From the IMG/VR virus record IMGVR_UViG_3300012920_000161, positions 1-30,439 of that record: 30,439 nucleotides of DNA; one strand, 5' to 3'. Source of the stretch: a virus. Below, one piece after another: positions 8,947-17,437 of this stretch. Below the pieces are notes generated by a model that saw only the letters and a program-made list of their open reading frames with translations, made no database searches and was not told the origin of the DNA. The number at the start of each line of letters is the position of its first letter. Positions within the stretch are counted from its first letter, which is position 1. Made by a program: the position numbers and the translations under genes.

Positions 8947-10019
8947 TATTTAGTTACCTTAAATGTAAATCCTTCATTAAAATATTGGTCACTTTCATCA
9001 ATAGTATTACTACCACTTACTACTCTAAATTTTAAAGTATAATATCTTTCTGGTTGATAACCATCTAACCATAAATTAAAATAATTACCCTGAGAATCAC
9101 AACTTAACTTTGAACCACTTCCAAATGGTACAATAACATCATGAGTTTCTGCATCACAAATAGAATAAAAACTTGAACCACTTGGTAAATATTTTATAGT
9201 TAAGTTAGATGGTGTTGTTGAATATGTTTTAGATGGATATCTGTTTCTACCAACAACTCTAAATTTTACTTTTGACTTTTCATGATATTCTGGTCTTAAA
9301 CCTTTCATGTATAACACCGTATCTTCTAAATCTGTTGAACTTAATGGAGATAAAGAACCCGTGGACCAACTTGAATCGTCCCATTGAACTTCAAGTGTTG
9401 GTGGATATTTAGTGTGTGTATCTGTTGAAAAAAATGAAAAATTACCTAATCGAGAACTATCAGTTTCAGCACTTCCACTTCTTTTTATCATAAAACCTTC
9501 ATTAGTTTTATTACCAGTTAACCAATCATTTACTATATCAGTAACATCCATTCTCATGTCTTTTGAATTTCTATTAAATGAATGTGACGCTTCACTAGCA
9601 GTATAAAACGTACCACCAGAAGCACTTAATTCTGAATTCCATAATGTACCATCTGTTTCTCCAAATCTAAATGTGTAACTACAACCTTCTTTATTAGATG
9701 GGTTATCATATGACCTACCATCACCCATTGTCCAAGATTGACTGATTGGATAAGCATACAAACTTTGAGATGTTGCTAAAGCAGTAGGTTTAGCATCAAA
9801 TAAATTTAAATAATATTTAGGATTAGTAATTAAATTATTACTAACTGATTCTGAAATATAAGATAAATCAAATTTTATTAAAATTCTTGAATCATTAACT
9901 ACCAATCCACTATCACTAACATCTTTTCTTACTTCTAATACTTCATCTAAACCAGCATTCATACTTGAACTGACTTCATATAAAGTATTATCTTTTTCTG
10001 CAAATTCAAAATAATGCAT
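8946..10019 (-). CDS. DNRLRE-like beta-sandwich tail protein
   Basis: A 357-aa protein. Residues ~40-215 show hallmarks of the DNRLRE/CBM-type beta-sandwich family: RILIKFDLS near the start, the LYAYPISQSWTMGDGRSYD segment, and near the end MDVTDIVNDWLTG followed by GFMIKRSG. In other proteins this domain is extracellular and linked to carbohydrate binding or stalk building. The last ~120 residues (GRNRYPSKTY, ERYYTLKFRVV) form another beta-rich module. It starts by a TAATG overlap with gp6. In T4 this locus would carry wedge genes, so a baseplate-associated or short-fibre role is likely, with the domain serving adhesion or structure. The family call is from pattern recognition and is moderately secure. 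Confidence 0.7.
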   Translation of the reverse strand: MHYFEFAEKDNTLYEVSSSMNAGLDEVLEVRKDVSDSGLVVNDSRILIKFDLSYISESVSNNLITNPKYYLNLFDAKPTALATSQSLYAYPISQSWTMGDGRSYDNPSNKEGCSYTFRFGETDGTLWNSELSASGGTFYTASEASHSFNRNSKDMRMDVTDIVNDWLTGNKTNEGFMIKRSGSAETDSSRLGNFSFFSTDTHTKYPPTLEVQWDDSSWSTGSLSPLSSTDLEDTVLYMKGLRPEYHEKSKVKFRVVGRNRYPSKTYSTTPSNLTIKYLPSGSSFYSICDAETHDVIVPFGSGSKLSCDSQGNYFNLWLDGYQPERYYTLKFRVVSGSNTIDESDQYFNEGFTFKVTK

Positions 10020-11929
10020 TATTCTGTTACTCCTAAGTTATCACCAACCACCTTACCTTCAATATCTATGTTTGGAAATTTAACTTCAAATATACTTGGG
10101 TCTAAGGCAGTATATAATATACCATCTATCATACTTTTTTCTATATCAAAAAAATTACCTGAGTAACCATTTGCTGTCCTGTATTTATTTTCAATTTTTA
10201 TTACAGTATTTGAATTTTCTGGAGGTACTATAGATGCTACACCATCTATTAATGACAATTCATATGCAATATCCGAAAGAATGATAGGTTGTCCTATTTG
10301 CCATCTATCTATATCAAAAAAGTCTTTTACTGCAGCTACACATCTTAGTAAGACTTCATTTTTATTAAATCCAACTTTTGTTAAAATAGCAAACTTAACA
10401 CCAATATTTATTACGTAAGCATCTTTAATATTAACTGCATCAGTAACTAATCTAAATTGAGACAAGTATGTTTTTAAATTTTCTTTTACTGTATTATTTA
10501 ATTGAGTTAACTTTTTATTGGAATCAAATCCCAAAGTATACATATCTAATGCCAAAGGGTTAATAACTTTTTCATTTTCTAAATTTAATTGTTCATCTTG
10601 TATTAAATGAACTTTTGCAATATTACCATATCTTTGTGGTAGAGAATAAGCTCTAACAATATAATCTTCTTTAGTTACAGCTCTTTGTTGAGATTGATAG
10701 TAAGCTAAAGCACTTTCACGTACTTCTCTAATACTCTGACCTGCACTACCACCAGTAGCAGGAAAAGGATTAGTAAATCTAACAGAGTTTTTTGATTCGT
10801 CTAATAGACTAGTAGTTAAATTATCTGTAGACTGTCCGTAACTAATAGAACTTATACTATTTATCTGATTTGAATTAACATTATCATCTATACCACCACC
10901 ATAAGAATATGTAATTGATAGAGTTGTGTTAGATGGTGCTTGTCCGAAAGCTTTTGTCTTTAAAAAATTACTAGGGTCGAAAGCAACACCAAGTTTACTT
11001 GGACTACCAGGTAAATTAGAACCGACCATATCTGGATTTGGTATAAGTTCTTCATCTGGATTATCTGAAGTTCCTGCTCCAAATCTTAAAATAGTTTCAT
11101 CATCTTGATTAATGTATGTTGTAAATCTACGAGCAGTTTTTTTAAGTTTTAATATGTAAGGTGATGTTTCACGACCGACTACTGAAGTTGGGTCATTATC
11201 AACATTATTTTCTATATCTTCAAAAATAGTGTCTCTAGCTAAAGAATCAACTTCATACCATTCATTACCATCACTATCAATACAAGATATTATTTCTATT
11301 ACATCTGAATTAGTTAATTTTATTTCAGAATATTTTTTAGCGTTACCGAATGAGAAACTTTCAGTCTTTGTAGCTCCACTCTCAGCTTTTACTTTTTTCT
11401 TTAGTAAAAATTTAGTAGGCACACCAGCATTGGTTTCAAATATCTCTACACTTCTAGGGTCATAAGAACTAGAGGTATTAAAGTTAACGTCTTCTAATGT
11501 TCTAAATGTAGTACCTGTTGTATCTGCACTAATTTCAGTCCCAGCTTTTACATTTAAAGCATATCTATAATCTGGTTTTTCATTTAGTGCAGGTACAGTT
11601 TGGAATGCATCAAGTGTTGTTGTAGCTGGTGAAGTTACTTTTGGTTTGTAACCAAACGACTGAGCTATATTATAAACATTTCTCTTTTCTTCAGCATAAG
11701 CTAATAAAGACTCTCTAAACTGTGAATCGATATAATAAGAAAGTACGTCGCCAACATATGCAGCCATCTCAATAAACATCATTCCTGGTGATGCTTCATT
11801 GAAATCATTATAGGTATTGGGAAAGTATACTTTAGCAAACTCAATTAAACTATCTCTAAAATCACTAAAATCTTTATTAAGATAATTAACTTGTTTTACG
11901 ACATTCTTTTTTACACTTGTTCTTGCCAT
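10019..11929 (-). CDS. gp6: Baseplate wedge protein gp6 (baseplate J family)
   Basis: A 636-aa protein matching the T4 gp6/baseplate-J architecture. The N-terminus has KQVNYLNKDFSDFRDSLIEF and NDFNEASPGMMFIEMAAYVGD, the signature by which gp6-like proteins of marine T4-like phages are usually recognised. A mid-section (~390-440) has REVRESALAYYQSQQRAVTKEDY followed by AYSLPQRYGNIAKVHL, typical of the J-domain region. In T4, gp6 dimers form the continuous inner ring of the baseplate wedges. The gene follows gp25 by 10 bases, as expected since gp25 binds gp6, and AAGGA precedes ATG. Its length is close to that of T4 gp6 (660 aa). The call is confident from motif and synteny. Confidence 0.9.
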   Translation of the reverse strand: MARTSVKKNVVKQVNYLNKDFSDFRDSLIEFAKVYFPNTYNDFNEASPGMMFIEMAAYVGDVLSYYIDSQFRESLLAYAEEKRNVYNIAQSFGYKPKVTSPATTTLDAFQTVPALNEKPDYRYALNVKAGTEISADTTGTTFRTLEDVNFNTSSSYDPRSVEIFETNAGVPTKFLLKKKVKAESGATKTESFSFGNAKKYSEIKLTNSDVIEIISCIDSDGNEWYEVDSLARDTIFEDIENNVDNDPTSVVGRETSPYILKLKKTARRFTTYINQDDETILRFGAGTSDNPDEELIPNPDMVGSNLPGSPSKLGVAFDPSNFLKTKAFGQAPSNTTLSITYSYGGGIDDNVNSNQINSISSISYGQSTDNLTTSLLDESKNSVRFTNPFPATGGSAGQSIREVRESALAYYQSQQRAVTKEDYIVRAYSLPQRYGNIAKVHLIQDEQLNLENEKVINPLALDMYTLGFDSNKKLTQLNNTVKENLKTYLSQFRLVTDAVNIKDAYVINIGVKFAILTKVGFNKNEVLLRCVAAVKDFFDIDRWQIGQPIILSDIAYELSLIDGVASIVPPENSNTVIKIENKYRTANGYSGNFFDIEKSMIDGILYTALDPSIFEVKFPNIDIEGKVVGDNLGVTE

Positions 11930-11939
11930 TTTATTTTCC

Positions 11940-12365
11940 TTAATATCTCGTAGCAGTATAACTTGTATCTAACTCAATTTCATTTTCTGTTTCTGGATTT
12001 ATAGATGTAGAATATTTTATTTTTACATATATTTTGCTTTTATCGTCATCTTGAGTTAATGTTTCTACTGAAATTATGTTTATATAAGGTAACCATTTAG
12101 ATACACTATCTTTTATTTCATCTTCTATTCTAACAGGTAATTCTTCCTCGTCAATATGTTCAAAAACTAATTCTCGTAATTTACAACCAAACTCAGGTTG
12201 GCCGACTCTTTCACCTGGATAAGTTAATAATAAATTTTTTAAATTATGTTGAGATTGTTCTAATGAATTTTTAGTCATTGCAAAATCTCTATTATTATTC
12301 CGCCTTAGAGGAAAAGATAATCCAATATAAGTGTTAGGGTCTAAATCAGTTCTTATAGCTGACAT
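11940..12365 (-). CDS. gp25: Baseplate wedge protein gp25 (GPW/gp25 family)
   Basis: A 141-aa protein with the family core: FAMTKNSLEQSQHNLKNLL, then LLTYPGERVGQPEFGCKLRE and a following acidic helix. The GER-x-x-x-PEFG signature is characteristic of GPW/gp25 proteins, which carry a lysozyme-like name in databases but are structural. gp25 joins the inner baseplate and helps nucleate sheath assembly. Its length matches T4 gp25 (132 aa) closely. The start is in a TAATG overlap with the upstream gene and gp6 follows within 10 bases, reproducing the functional pairing. Very likely correct. Confidence 0.93.
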   Translation of the reverse strand: MSAIRTDLDPNTYIGLSFPLRRNNNRDFAMTKNSLEQSQHNLKNLLLTYPGERVGQPEFGCKLRELVFEHIDEEELPVRIEDEIKDSVSKWLPYINIISVETLTQDDDKSKIYVKIKYSTSINPETENEIELDTSYTATRY

Positions 12366-12811
12366 TACTTACCTTTCTTATTCATTGCCTTCATTAAGTC
12401 ACTATAGTCACGAGTTAAAGCATTAGTTACTGCTTCTGGTACATCTCCGACAGATTTACCAGCTTTACGGAGAGTGTCTGCAGCTACCATATCACGTTTA
12501 ACTTCTTCAGGTTTACCATATCCCATTAATTCAGTCATACGATTTGTATCGAAAACTCCTCCACCTAAAGTTGCATATTCTTCATTTTTTTTAGACTCCT
12601 TCAATCCTACCGTCTCATTTAAAACTTTATTTAAACTTTCGTTTTTAGTGTATGTAACTTCTTTTTTAGGATTAACTTGTGGTGTTTCGATAACTTCTTT
12701 AGTAGATATAAGTTTACCTGGTTGTTCTTCAATAAATATCTTCTTAACTTCTTTTTTGACTTCCCTACGGACAGCTTCTTGTATTATTTTTACAAGGTCT
12801 TTTTTAGTCAT
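12365..12811 (-). CDS. Small charged protein of the baseplate operon
   Basis: A 148-aa, Lys/Glu-rich protein starting MTKKDLVKIIQEAVRREVKK. The N-terminal ~30 residues are a strongly amphipathic charged helix, the middle is low-complexity and probably disordered, and the C-terminal ~60 residues (FDTNRMTELMGYG, MVAADTLRKAGK, RDYSDLMKAMNKK) are helical. I recall similar short proteins next to baseplate genes in marine T4-like phages but know no function. AAGGAG lies 6 bases before ATG, and the gene overlaps gp25 by one base. A chaperone-like assembly or hub-binding role is possible. No catalytic residues stand out. Confidence 0.7.
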   Translation of the reverse strand: MTKKDLVKIIQEAVRREVKKEVKKIFIEEQPGKLISTKEVIETPQVNPKKEVTYTKNESLNKVLNETVGLKESKKNEEYATLGGGVFDTNRMTELMGYGKPEEVKRDMVAADTLRKAGKSVGDVPEAVTNALTRDYSDLMKAMNKKGK

Positions 12812-12820
12812 ATTAACTCC

Positions 12821-13960
12821 TTATTGTTTTTTTAAATTTTTTAATTGTTCTTCGATTACAATTTTATTAACACTAATTTTTTCATCTATATTAGGTGCCT
12901 CTGGTATTTTAACTTCAGGTACCTCTGGTATTTTTATATCAGGTGGTTTAGGTAAATCTGGTATTTTAAAATTAGGGTCTGCAGTCATTACTTGTTTATT
13001 TAAAAATTCTTGATTTTTTACTTGTGATAAAATCTCATCTGTACCTCTTGCAATATCTGCAATTGCTTTTGGGTTAGCAGAAGGTAATTGTGGTAATGCA
13101 ACTAATACATTAGTAAGTGATACAAATAGTTCAAATAATTTTTCACCATTTACTGTAGGTATAAAAATAGCTCTTGGGTCACCCATTTTAATTGTATTTT
13201 GTTTTTTAGCATTTATAAAAATTTCATCACCTTCTAAATATACATTATTTCTACCTTTAATATATACATCATCACTTTTTATAAGTATATTTTTACCAGT
13301 TATCTGTTGACCGTTAAAAAACTTACCACGCAGTCCATTTGAAGTTAAGTATATAGAACTATCATCATCGTCAATGTCTTCAGATATCAACTCTCTTACG
13401 TTATTATCTTTATTGTTACGTATAAGAATAGAAGGATTATTATTTGATGCATCAAAATGTATAGATTGACCAAATCTACCTTGAAACATTATTGAACCTT
13501 CTCCTACTTCAAGTTGTTTTACATTTTTTCTTTGAAAGGTTTTACCATATGTATTATTTTCTAAATCATATTCCTCGTTGGCACTTATGACAGCATTTTC
13601 ATTTACTTTTCCTCTCCTATTAATTATACTAGTCCAATAATGCTGTTTATTATACTCCACAACTACTACATGCTCACCTATTAGTGGAATAGATATAAAA
13701 TTTGGAGTCAATGGTTTTATTAATCCATATTCACCTTTTATAGATTGTTCAGGATTGTTTAGAAAAGTACCTTTTACAGCACCTCTTAAACTAGGTTCAT
13801 TTAAAATTACTTCACTTACCTGAAATGCTTCAGTTTCGTAAAAATCATATTGAGAAGATTTTACTAATTTTTTAATCCAAGAAATTACTCCTCGCCAAGA
13901 TGGTATACCACCCGGAACAGAAGTTACAGTTTCAGATGTTCTGTTTTTTCGGTATGCCAT
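12821..13960 (-). CDS. Baseplate hub/spike protein (gp5/gpV-like OB-fold)
   Basis: A 379-aa protein. Residues ~60-130 resemble the N-terminal OB-fold of gp5/gpV hub proteins (RGAVKGTFLNNPEQSIKGE, then SIPLIGEHVVVVEYN). Residues ~155-260 contain short beta repeats (GRFGQSIHFDASNNNPSILI, IKSDDVYIKGRNNVYLEGD, IFINAKKQNTIKMGD), in keeping with a spike-like beta-prism. The tail (~330-360) has repeated Pro motifs of the form KIP-x-x-P (IPDLPKPPDIKIPEVPEVK). No T4 gp5-type lysozyme insert is apparent, so peptidoglycan digestion during infection may need another protein. The gene precedes gp25 with one small gene between them. The hub assignment is likely, the exact name less so. Confidence 0.75.
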   Translation of the reverse strand: MAYRKNRTSETVTSVPGGIPSWRGVISWIKKLVKSSQYDFYETEAFQVSEVILNEPSLRGAVKGTFLNNPEQSIKGEYGLIKPLTPNFISIPLIGEHVVVVEYNKQHYWTSIINRRGKVNENAVISANEEYDLENNTYGKTFQRKNVKQLEVGEGSIMFQGRFGQSIHFDASNNNPSILIRNNKDNNVRELISEDIDDDDSSIYLTSNGLRGKFFNGQQITGKNILIKSDDVYIKGRNNVYLEGDEIFINAKKQNTIKMGDPRAIFIPTVNGEKLFELFVSLTNVLVALPQLPSANPKAIADIARGTDEILSQVKNQEFLNKQVMTADPNFKIPDLPKPPDIKIPEVPEVKIPEAPNIDEKISVNKIVIEEQLKNLKKQ

Positions 13961-13962
13961 TC

Positions 13963-14364
13963 TTAATTTTCCACAGAAATCGATTGTGATTGTATCTTGC
14001 TATGAATCTTATCAGATTCATTTTGTATATCTATTATACTTTCTTCTAAATTATTAATTAATTGATTTTTCTCTTCATCTGATAAACCAAACTCTTCTTC
14101 AGCTCCTGCTTTAGCTTCTGCAGATACGAGTCGTTGTACTATGGCTGCCATCTTAACTAATTGGTCATCATTTTTGACATTTATTTCTAAATATTCTTTT
14201 ATCATAGGAACAATTTGCACAGCAGTATCGCCATCTTTTATGTATTGTACCAATTCTTTAGTCAATACGTCAAGTTGTTTTCTATTATATTCAGTATTGG
14301 TGTATATATCTTGAAAGAGGGATGATAATGATTTTCCCTCGAAAACTTCATAATCAATAGCCAT
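13963..14364 (-). CDS. Helical virion/tail-assembly protein, first gene of the late block
   Basis: A 133-aa protein, nearly all predicted helix, starting MAIDYEVFEGKSLSSLFQDI and ending in an acidic coiled-coil-like stretch (NQLINNLEESIIDIQNESDK). It opens the structural operon after a 63-base gap and ends two bases before the hub gene. Its position suggests a small baseplate hub or tail-assembly factor (T4 has gp26, gp51 and gp53 in comparable roles), but no sequence motif supports a specific name. The upstream ribosome-binding signal is weak (TGGATAT), unlike most neighbours. Confidence 0.65.
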   Translation of the reverse strand: MAIDYEVFEGKSLSSLFQDIYTNTEYNRKQLDVLTKELVQYIKDGDTAVQIVPMIKEYLEINVKNDDQLVKMAAIVQRLVSAEAKAGAEEEFGLSDEEKNQLINNLEESIIDIQNESDKIHSKIQSQSISVEN

Positions 14365-14405
14365 ATTATATCCATTTTTATACTTATAAATATAGATTAT
14401 TGAAA

Positions 14406-14420
14406 AAAAATATATATAAA
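14406..14420 (-). promoter_or_regulatory. Possible late promoter of the structural operon
   Basis: The 63-base gap between the sigma-factor gene and the structural block holds TTTATATATATTTTT on the minus strand, about 45 bases upstream of the first structural ATG. It resembles the TA-runs in the gaps at about 69-78 and 2856-2867. A second, weaker candidate is TATAAGTATAAAAAT nearer the gene. A TATAAATA string is also present but on the opposite strand. T4 late promoters consist only of a TATAAATA-type -10 box, so a TA-box read by the phage sigma is plausible. Confidence 0.3.
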
Positions 14421-14427
14421 GTTTTCT

Positions 14428-15156
14428 TTAGAAGAGCGAACCCGTATTACTAGTATCTAAATGACCATTTTTAGAAAATTCTTCTGCCATTGCAAAATAA
14501 TATTTTTTCATTTGGTTTATAACACGTGTAATATGTTGAGTATTACTACCAGTCATTTCACGAATCATAATATAAAGAGCTTTTTTATTGAAATTTTCTA
14601 TATTCATTCTTCTTCTAAATATTTCTAATACAGAATCAGCAACTAAAATATCTTTTTGTCTACGAAAAATATTAGTAATATTATTATCCCAATACTCTAA
14701 CATTTGGTCTACAAACTCTACATTATATTCAGTAACATCCTCAGTATTTAATTCTGACTGGACGTTCCTCGTGAAATCTAACACATCTACGTCATCTTGA
14801 GATTTTTGTTTTTTATAGTTGTTGTTATTATTTAAAATTAAATAGTTTTTACCAACTACAGAAAAATAAGAAAATGCTCTACCTTTATCTGGTTCATACT
14901 TTGGTAATTGCATAAATAAAAAAGAAACTACTTCATCTTTTACATCTTTAAAAGAATAATCAAAATAATAAAATTTAAAAGTGTGAATTAAGTTTTCAGC
15001 TAACTTATCAAATGCAGCTGCAATCTCTTCAGTATAAATTTTATTTTTTTCTACCACCTCAGTAGCTGCATTATATCTAATAATTGCTTCCTGAACTGGT
15101 GTTCCAAAATACATTTTACTTTTTTTACGTCTTTTCTTGACCATTTTAGCTGGCAT
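14428..15156 (-). CDS. gp55: Late-transcription sigma factor (gp55-like)
   Basis: A 242-aa protein with a Lys/Arg-rich start (KKRRKKSK) and a sigma-70 region 2-like core at ~50-125: LAENLIHTFKFYYFDYSFKD, then DEVVSFLFMQLPKYEPDKGR and AFSYFSVVGKNYLI. That last pattern is typical of gp55-type phage sigmas and of region 2 of alternative sigmas. In T4, gp55 replaces host sigma and, with the sliding clamp, directs RNA polymerase to late promoters. The ~185-225 helical segment (REMTGSNTQHITRVINQMKK) may be a region 4-like or coactivator contact. It starts inside the end of the preceding small gene (11-base overlap) with GGAG 9 bases upstream, and directly precedes the late structural block it presumably activates. 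Confidence 0.85.
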   Translation of the reverse strand: MPAKMVKKRRKKSKMYFGTPVQEAIIRYNAATEVVEKNKIYTEEIAAAFDKLAENLIHTFKFYYFDYSFKDVKDEVVSFLFMQLPKYEPDKGRAFSYFSVVGKNYLILNNNNNYKKQKSQDDVDVLDFTRNVQSELNTEDVTEYNVEFVDQMLEYWDNNITNIFRRQKDILVADSVLEIFRRRMNIENFNKKALYIMIREMTGSNTQHITRVINQMKKYYFAMAEEFSKNGHLDTSNTGSLF

Positions 15157-15406
15157 CTAATTCTTCTCCTTTGAATTGTTGTAATTCATTTGTAGTTGTT
15201 TTAATTTGTTCAAATATAGCACCAACTTCGTCATCTGATTCAAAGTGACCAGTTGCATCTATTTTTTTTAATTCACTTTGTACATACTCTATAGCTTCTG
15301 TAAAGTTCTCTATCCAAGTTTCTAATGTTTCAGTTTTTTTCATTAGATTCCAGATAACATAACTTTCAACTAAAAGTAATGTACCTAATACTATTTCTAC
15401 TATCAT
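15146..15406 (-). CDS. Small membrane-anchored coiled-coil protein
   Basis: An 86-aa protein: residues 1-20 form one hydrophobic segment (MIVEIVLGTLLLVESYVIW), then a charged amphipathic helix and an acidic motif (DATGHFESDDEVGAIFEQIK). I recall comparable proteins beside gp55-type sigma genes in marine T4-like phages, but no function is known. It overlaps the HD gene by one base and the sigma gene by 11 bases, so it is translationally coupled to both. A role at the inner membrane, with the acidic helix in the cytoplasm, is inferred from topology. Confidence 0.75.
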   Translation of the reverse strand: MIVEIVLGTLLLVESYVIWNLMKKTETLETWIENFTEAIEYVQSELKKIDATGHFESDDEVGAIFEQIKTTTNELQQFKGEELDAS

Positions 15407-16224
15407 TATTTATCTCCAAAAAGTTCGTCAAATAAATCTTTTGATTTTGCAGATAATACATCAGGTGTCTTTTTTTCTACAAAAGCTTTCTTGATATTTT
15501 TAACAGATTCTTCTTCTTTTTTAACTCTTTCTTCTTTTAATTCAGGATGTAAAATCTCATTATAATTTATAGCAGAATCTTTACTAAACATATATCTTTC
15601 CTTTTCTAATCTTGTAGCCATCATATCTGCTTGATGTAGTATTAAAGGAAGATTTGTTTTAAGATTTTTACCTTCACCGAATCCCATTAAATATCCTTGG
15701 TTAGCATCTTCATACATACCATCAGTAAGTCTTAAAGCTAAATACTCAACTTGAGACATAGTAATACCAAAATGATTTAATAGCCATATTGCTCTATCAG
15801 TAACAGTCATGTAATGTAACTTGTCATTGTACTCGTAAGTTTTACCTTGATTGATTCTATGCCATTCAGATTCATTCGGTGTATAATAATCTTCAGTTAA
15901 ATCACCCAACTTACCTAAGTCATGATGTAAAGCACAAAATATAACAGATTCTAAAGTATACTCTTCTGTATGAGCTCCCATTTCTTTCCACATCTCATAT
16001 ATCTTAGTAGCACATTCTGTTATGTTTAATATATGGTCAACGTAACCACCTGGAATAGCGTTGTGATAATATATGACACCACTAGCAGGAGCAAACATTG
16101 CTCTGTCTTTAAAATGTTCATACATTTCAAGTAACTTTTCCTTTCTTTCTCCTTCAAAAGTATCTTCTACTATACCAATTAATTTGTCCCAATTACCCTG
16201 TATTTGTTCTGGTGTAAATTCCAT
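15406..16224 (-). CDS. HD-domain metal-dependent phosphohydrolase
   Basis: A 272-aa protein with an HD-superfamily core: the early His in GGYVDHILN (~H64), the HHDLGKLGDL motif (~H101, D102) and a late Asp in LHQADMMATR (~199). These are the usual metal ligands of HD hydrolases acting on nucleotides. Ala/Glu-rich helices at the N-terminus and a Lys-rich C-terminal tail flank it. AAGGAG lies upstream of ATG. Sitting directly after the dpdA-like gene in a deazaguanine operon, it might hydrolyse a nucleotide precursor or clear competing dG nucleotides, but nothing in the sequence fixes the substrate. General phage nucleotide metabolism or alarmone hydrolysis are alternatives. Confidence 0.8.
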   Translation of the reverse strand: MEFTPEQIQGNWDKLIGIVEDTFEGERKEKLLEMYEHFKDRAMFAPASGVIYYHNAIPGGYVDHILNITECATKIYEMWKEMGAHTEEYTLESVIFCALHHDLGKLGDLTEDYYTPNESEWHRINQGKTYEYNDKLHYMTVTDRAIWLLNHFGITMSQVEYLALRLTDGMYEDANQGYLMGFGEGKNLKTNLPLILHQADMMATRLEKERYMFSKDSAINYNEILHPELKEERVKKEEESVKNIKKAFVEKKTPDVLSAKSKDLFDELFGDK

Positions 16225-16234
16225 TTATATCTCC

Positions 16235-17437
16235 TTAAAAGAAATTGTGATTTTTATTACTATGGTCTTTTTTTACATTACTCATCTTACGATAAAGATG
16301 TTTATATCTTTCAAATACCACATCAGGGTCTTCACTCTTTACCATCTCATCAATAGACCTTAATACTTTATAAACTTCACTATCAACAGCTTGTTTTAGT
16401 ATGTAATCGTGACCATAAATTAATTCAGTTACATTTCTGATAGCATCTTTGAATACATAAAAGTTATGTAACCTCATACCCATAGTACATTGTGTATTCC
16501 AATCAGCTACATCCTTCCAAGAAACAAGTCCTTTTAGTACATCATCAAAAGCAGTCATACGAGGCCAATCTTGATTAGGAGTTTCTCTGAACCAATCAAT
16601 AATATCAGGTTGATGTTTTTCACTTGGAAAATTTATAGATTCAAAAGTTGCCTTCTTGATGCTGAATCTTGTATAATAGGTTCCAAATACAACAGCTCTA
16701 TCTGGAGAGGAACTATCAGTTGTTACAACTATTTTAGAACCGATATCTTCTAATGATTTTTGTAACTGAATCAACATCAAGAAGTCTCTAATTTTTGAAG
16801 TACCAAGAATATGAAAATACTCATTCGTAGAATTTAAATGTTCTTTACCTTGTAGTAAGGCATAAACACCTGACATAAAACGATAAAGACTACCACCAGC
16901 ACCTCCGATACCCCAACCACAAAAGTCAAAATCTTTTACTTGATTGTACCAATGTTTGTAAGTGTGTTCATCATCACCTTGTACTACGTTTAAAAACTTA
17001 GTCGAACCATCTTGTTTTTTCTGAAAGTATTTAAAGTTATCTAAACTTACATCTAAACATTCGTGAAACTTTCCTTCATTTTTTAAACGAGGAGGTAAAT
17101 CTAAATTCATAGCAATATCTGTATTCTCAGACAACCAATTAAAAATTTTATCTCTGTATTTTAAATCCCATTTCAAAGCCCCTGAAGCAAATTGAAAACC
17201 TCCAGAGTCACCCATTACAAGATTTCTATCAGTAAGTCCCATTTTATTTTTATAATCTTTTACTGACATATGAGCTCCAGCTGTAATCAATATCTGATTA
17301 TGTTGATACTCTTTAGGATATTCTTCGCTGTAAAATCTTATCGTCATATCATTTCTGAAACGATGGTCTTTTACAAAGTTAGAACCCATCTCACCAGCTG
17401 AGAATGAAGGAAAATAAATAAAATTAGTTTTAATCAT
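16235..17437 (-). CDS. dpdA: DpdA-like 7-deazaguanine DNA transglycosylase (TGT fold)
   Basis: A 400-aa member of the tRNA-guanine transglycosylase superfamily. Landmarks align with Zymomonas TGT: DSGGFQ at 77-82 (general base Asp102), NLDLPP at 111-116 (Asp156 region), VVQG at 151-154 (Gln203 region), GIGGAGG at 176-182 (Gly229-230 loop), and DSSSPDR at 241-247 matching the DCVLPTR box with nucleophile Asp280. The CxCxxC zinc site of tRNA-acting TGTs is absent; only a Cys and a His (TQCTMGMRLHNF) remain, as reported for DNA-acting DpdA proteins. It starts in an 8-base overlap with the glycosyltransferase gene. With folE, queD and queE upstream, exchange of guanine in phage DNA for a 7-deazaguanine is the natural role. 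Action on tRNA is not excluded. Confidence 0.82.
   Translation of the reverse strand: MIKTNFIYFPSFSAGEMGSNFVKDHRFRNDMTIRFYSEEYPKEYQHNQILITAGAHMSVKDYKNKMGLTDRNLVMGDSGGFQFASGALKWDLKYRDKIFNWLSENTDIAMNLDLPPRLKNEGKFHECLDVSLDNFKYFQKKQDGSTKFLNVVQGDDEHTYKHWYNQVKDFDFCGWGIGGAGGSLYRFMSGVYALLQGKEHLNSTNEYFHILGTSKIRDFLMLIQLQKSLEDIGSKIVVTTDSSSPDRAVVFGTYYTRFSIKKATFESINFPSEKHQPDIIDWFRETPNQDWPRMTAFDDVLKGLVSWKDVADWNTQCTMGMRLHNFYVFKDAIRNVTELIYGHDYILKQAVDSEVYKVLRSIDEMVKSEDPDVVFERYKHLYRKMSNVKKDHSNKNHNFF

Noticed and set aside
12821-13960. T4 gp5-type lysozyme within the hub protein
   Set aside because: No lysozyme catalytic motif or room for the domain between the OB-like and the beta-repeat parts was seen.
14396-14427. 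AAAG-AAAA-CTTT followed by T-rich DNA after the sigma gene as a terminator
   Set aside because: The stem is only four A/T-rich pairs. It is too weak for a factor-independent terminator, and the T-run fits the AT-rich promoter gap equally well.
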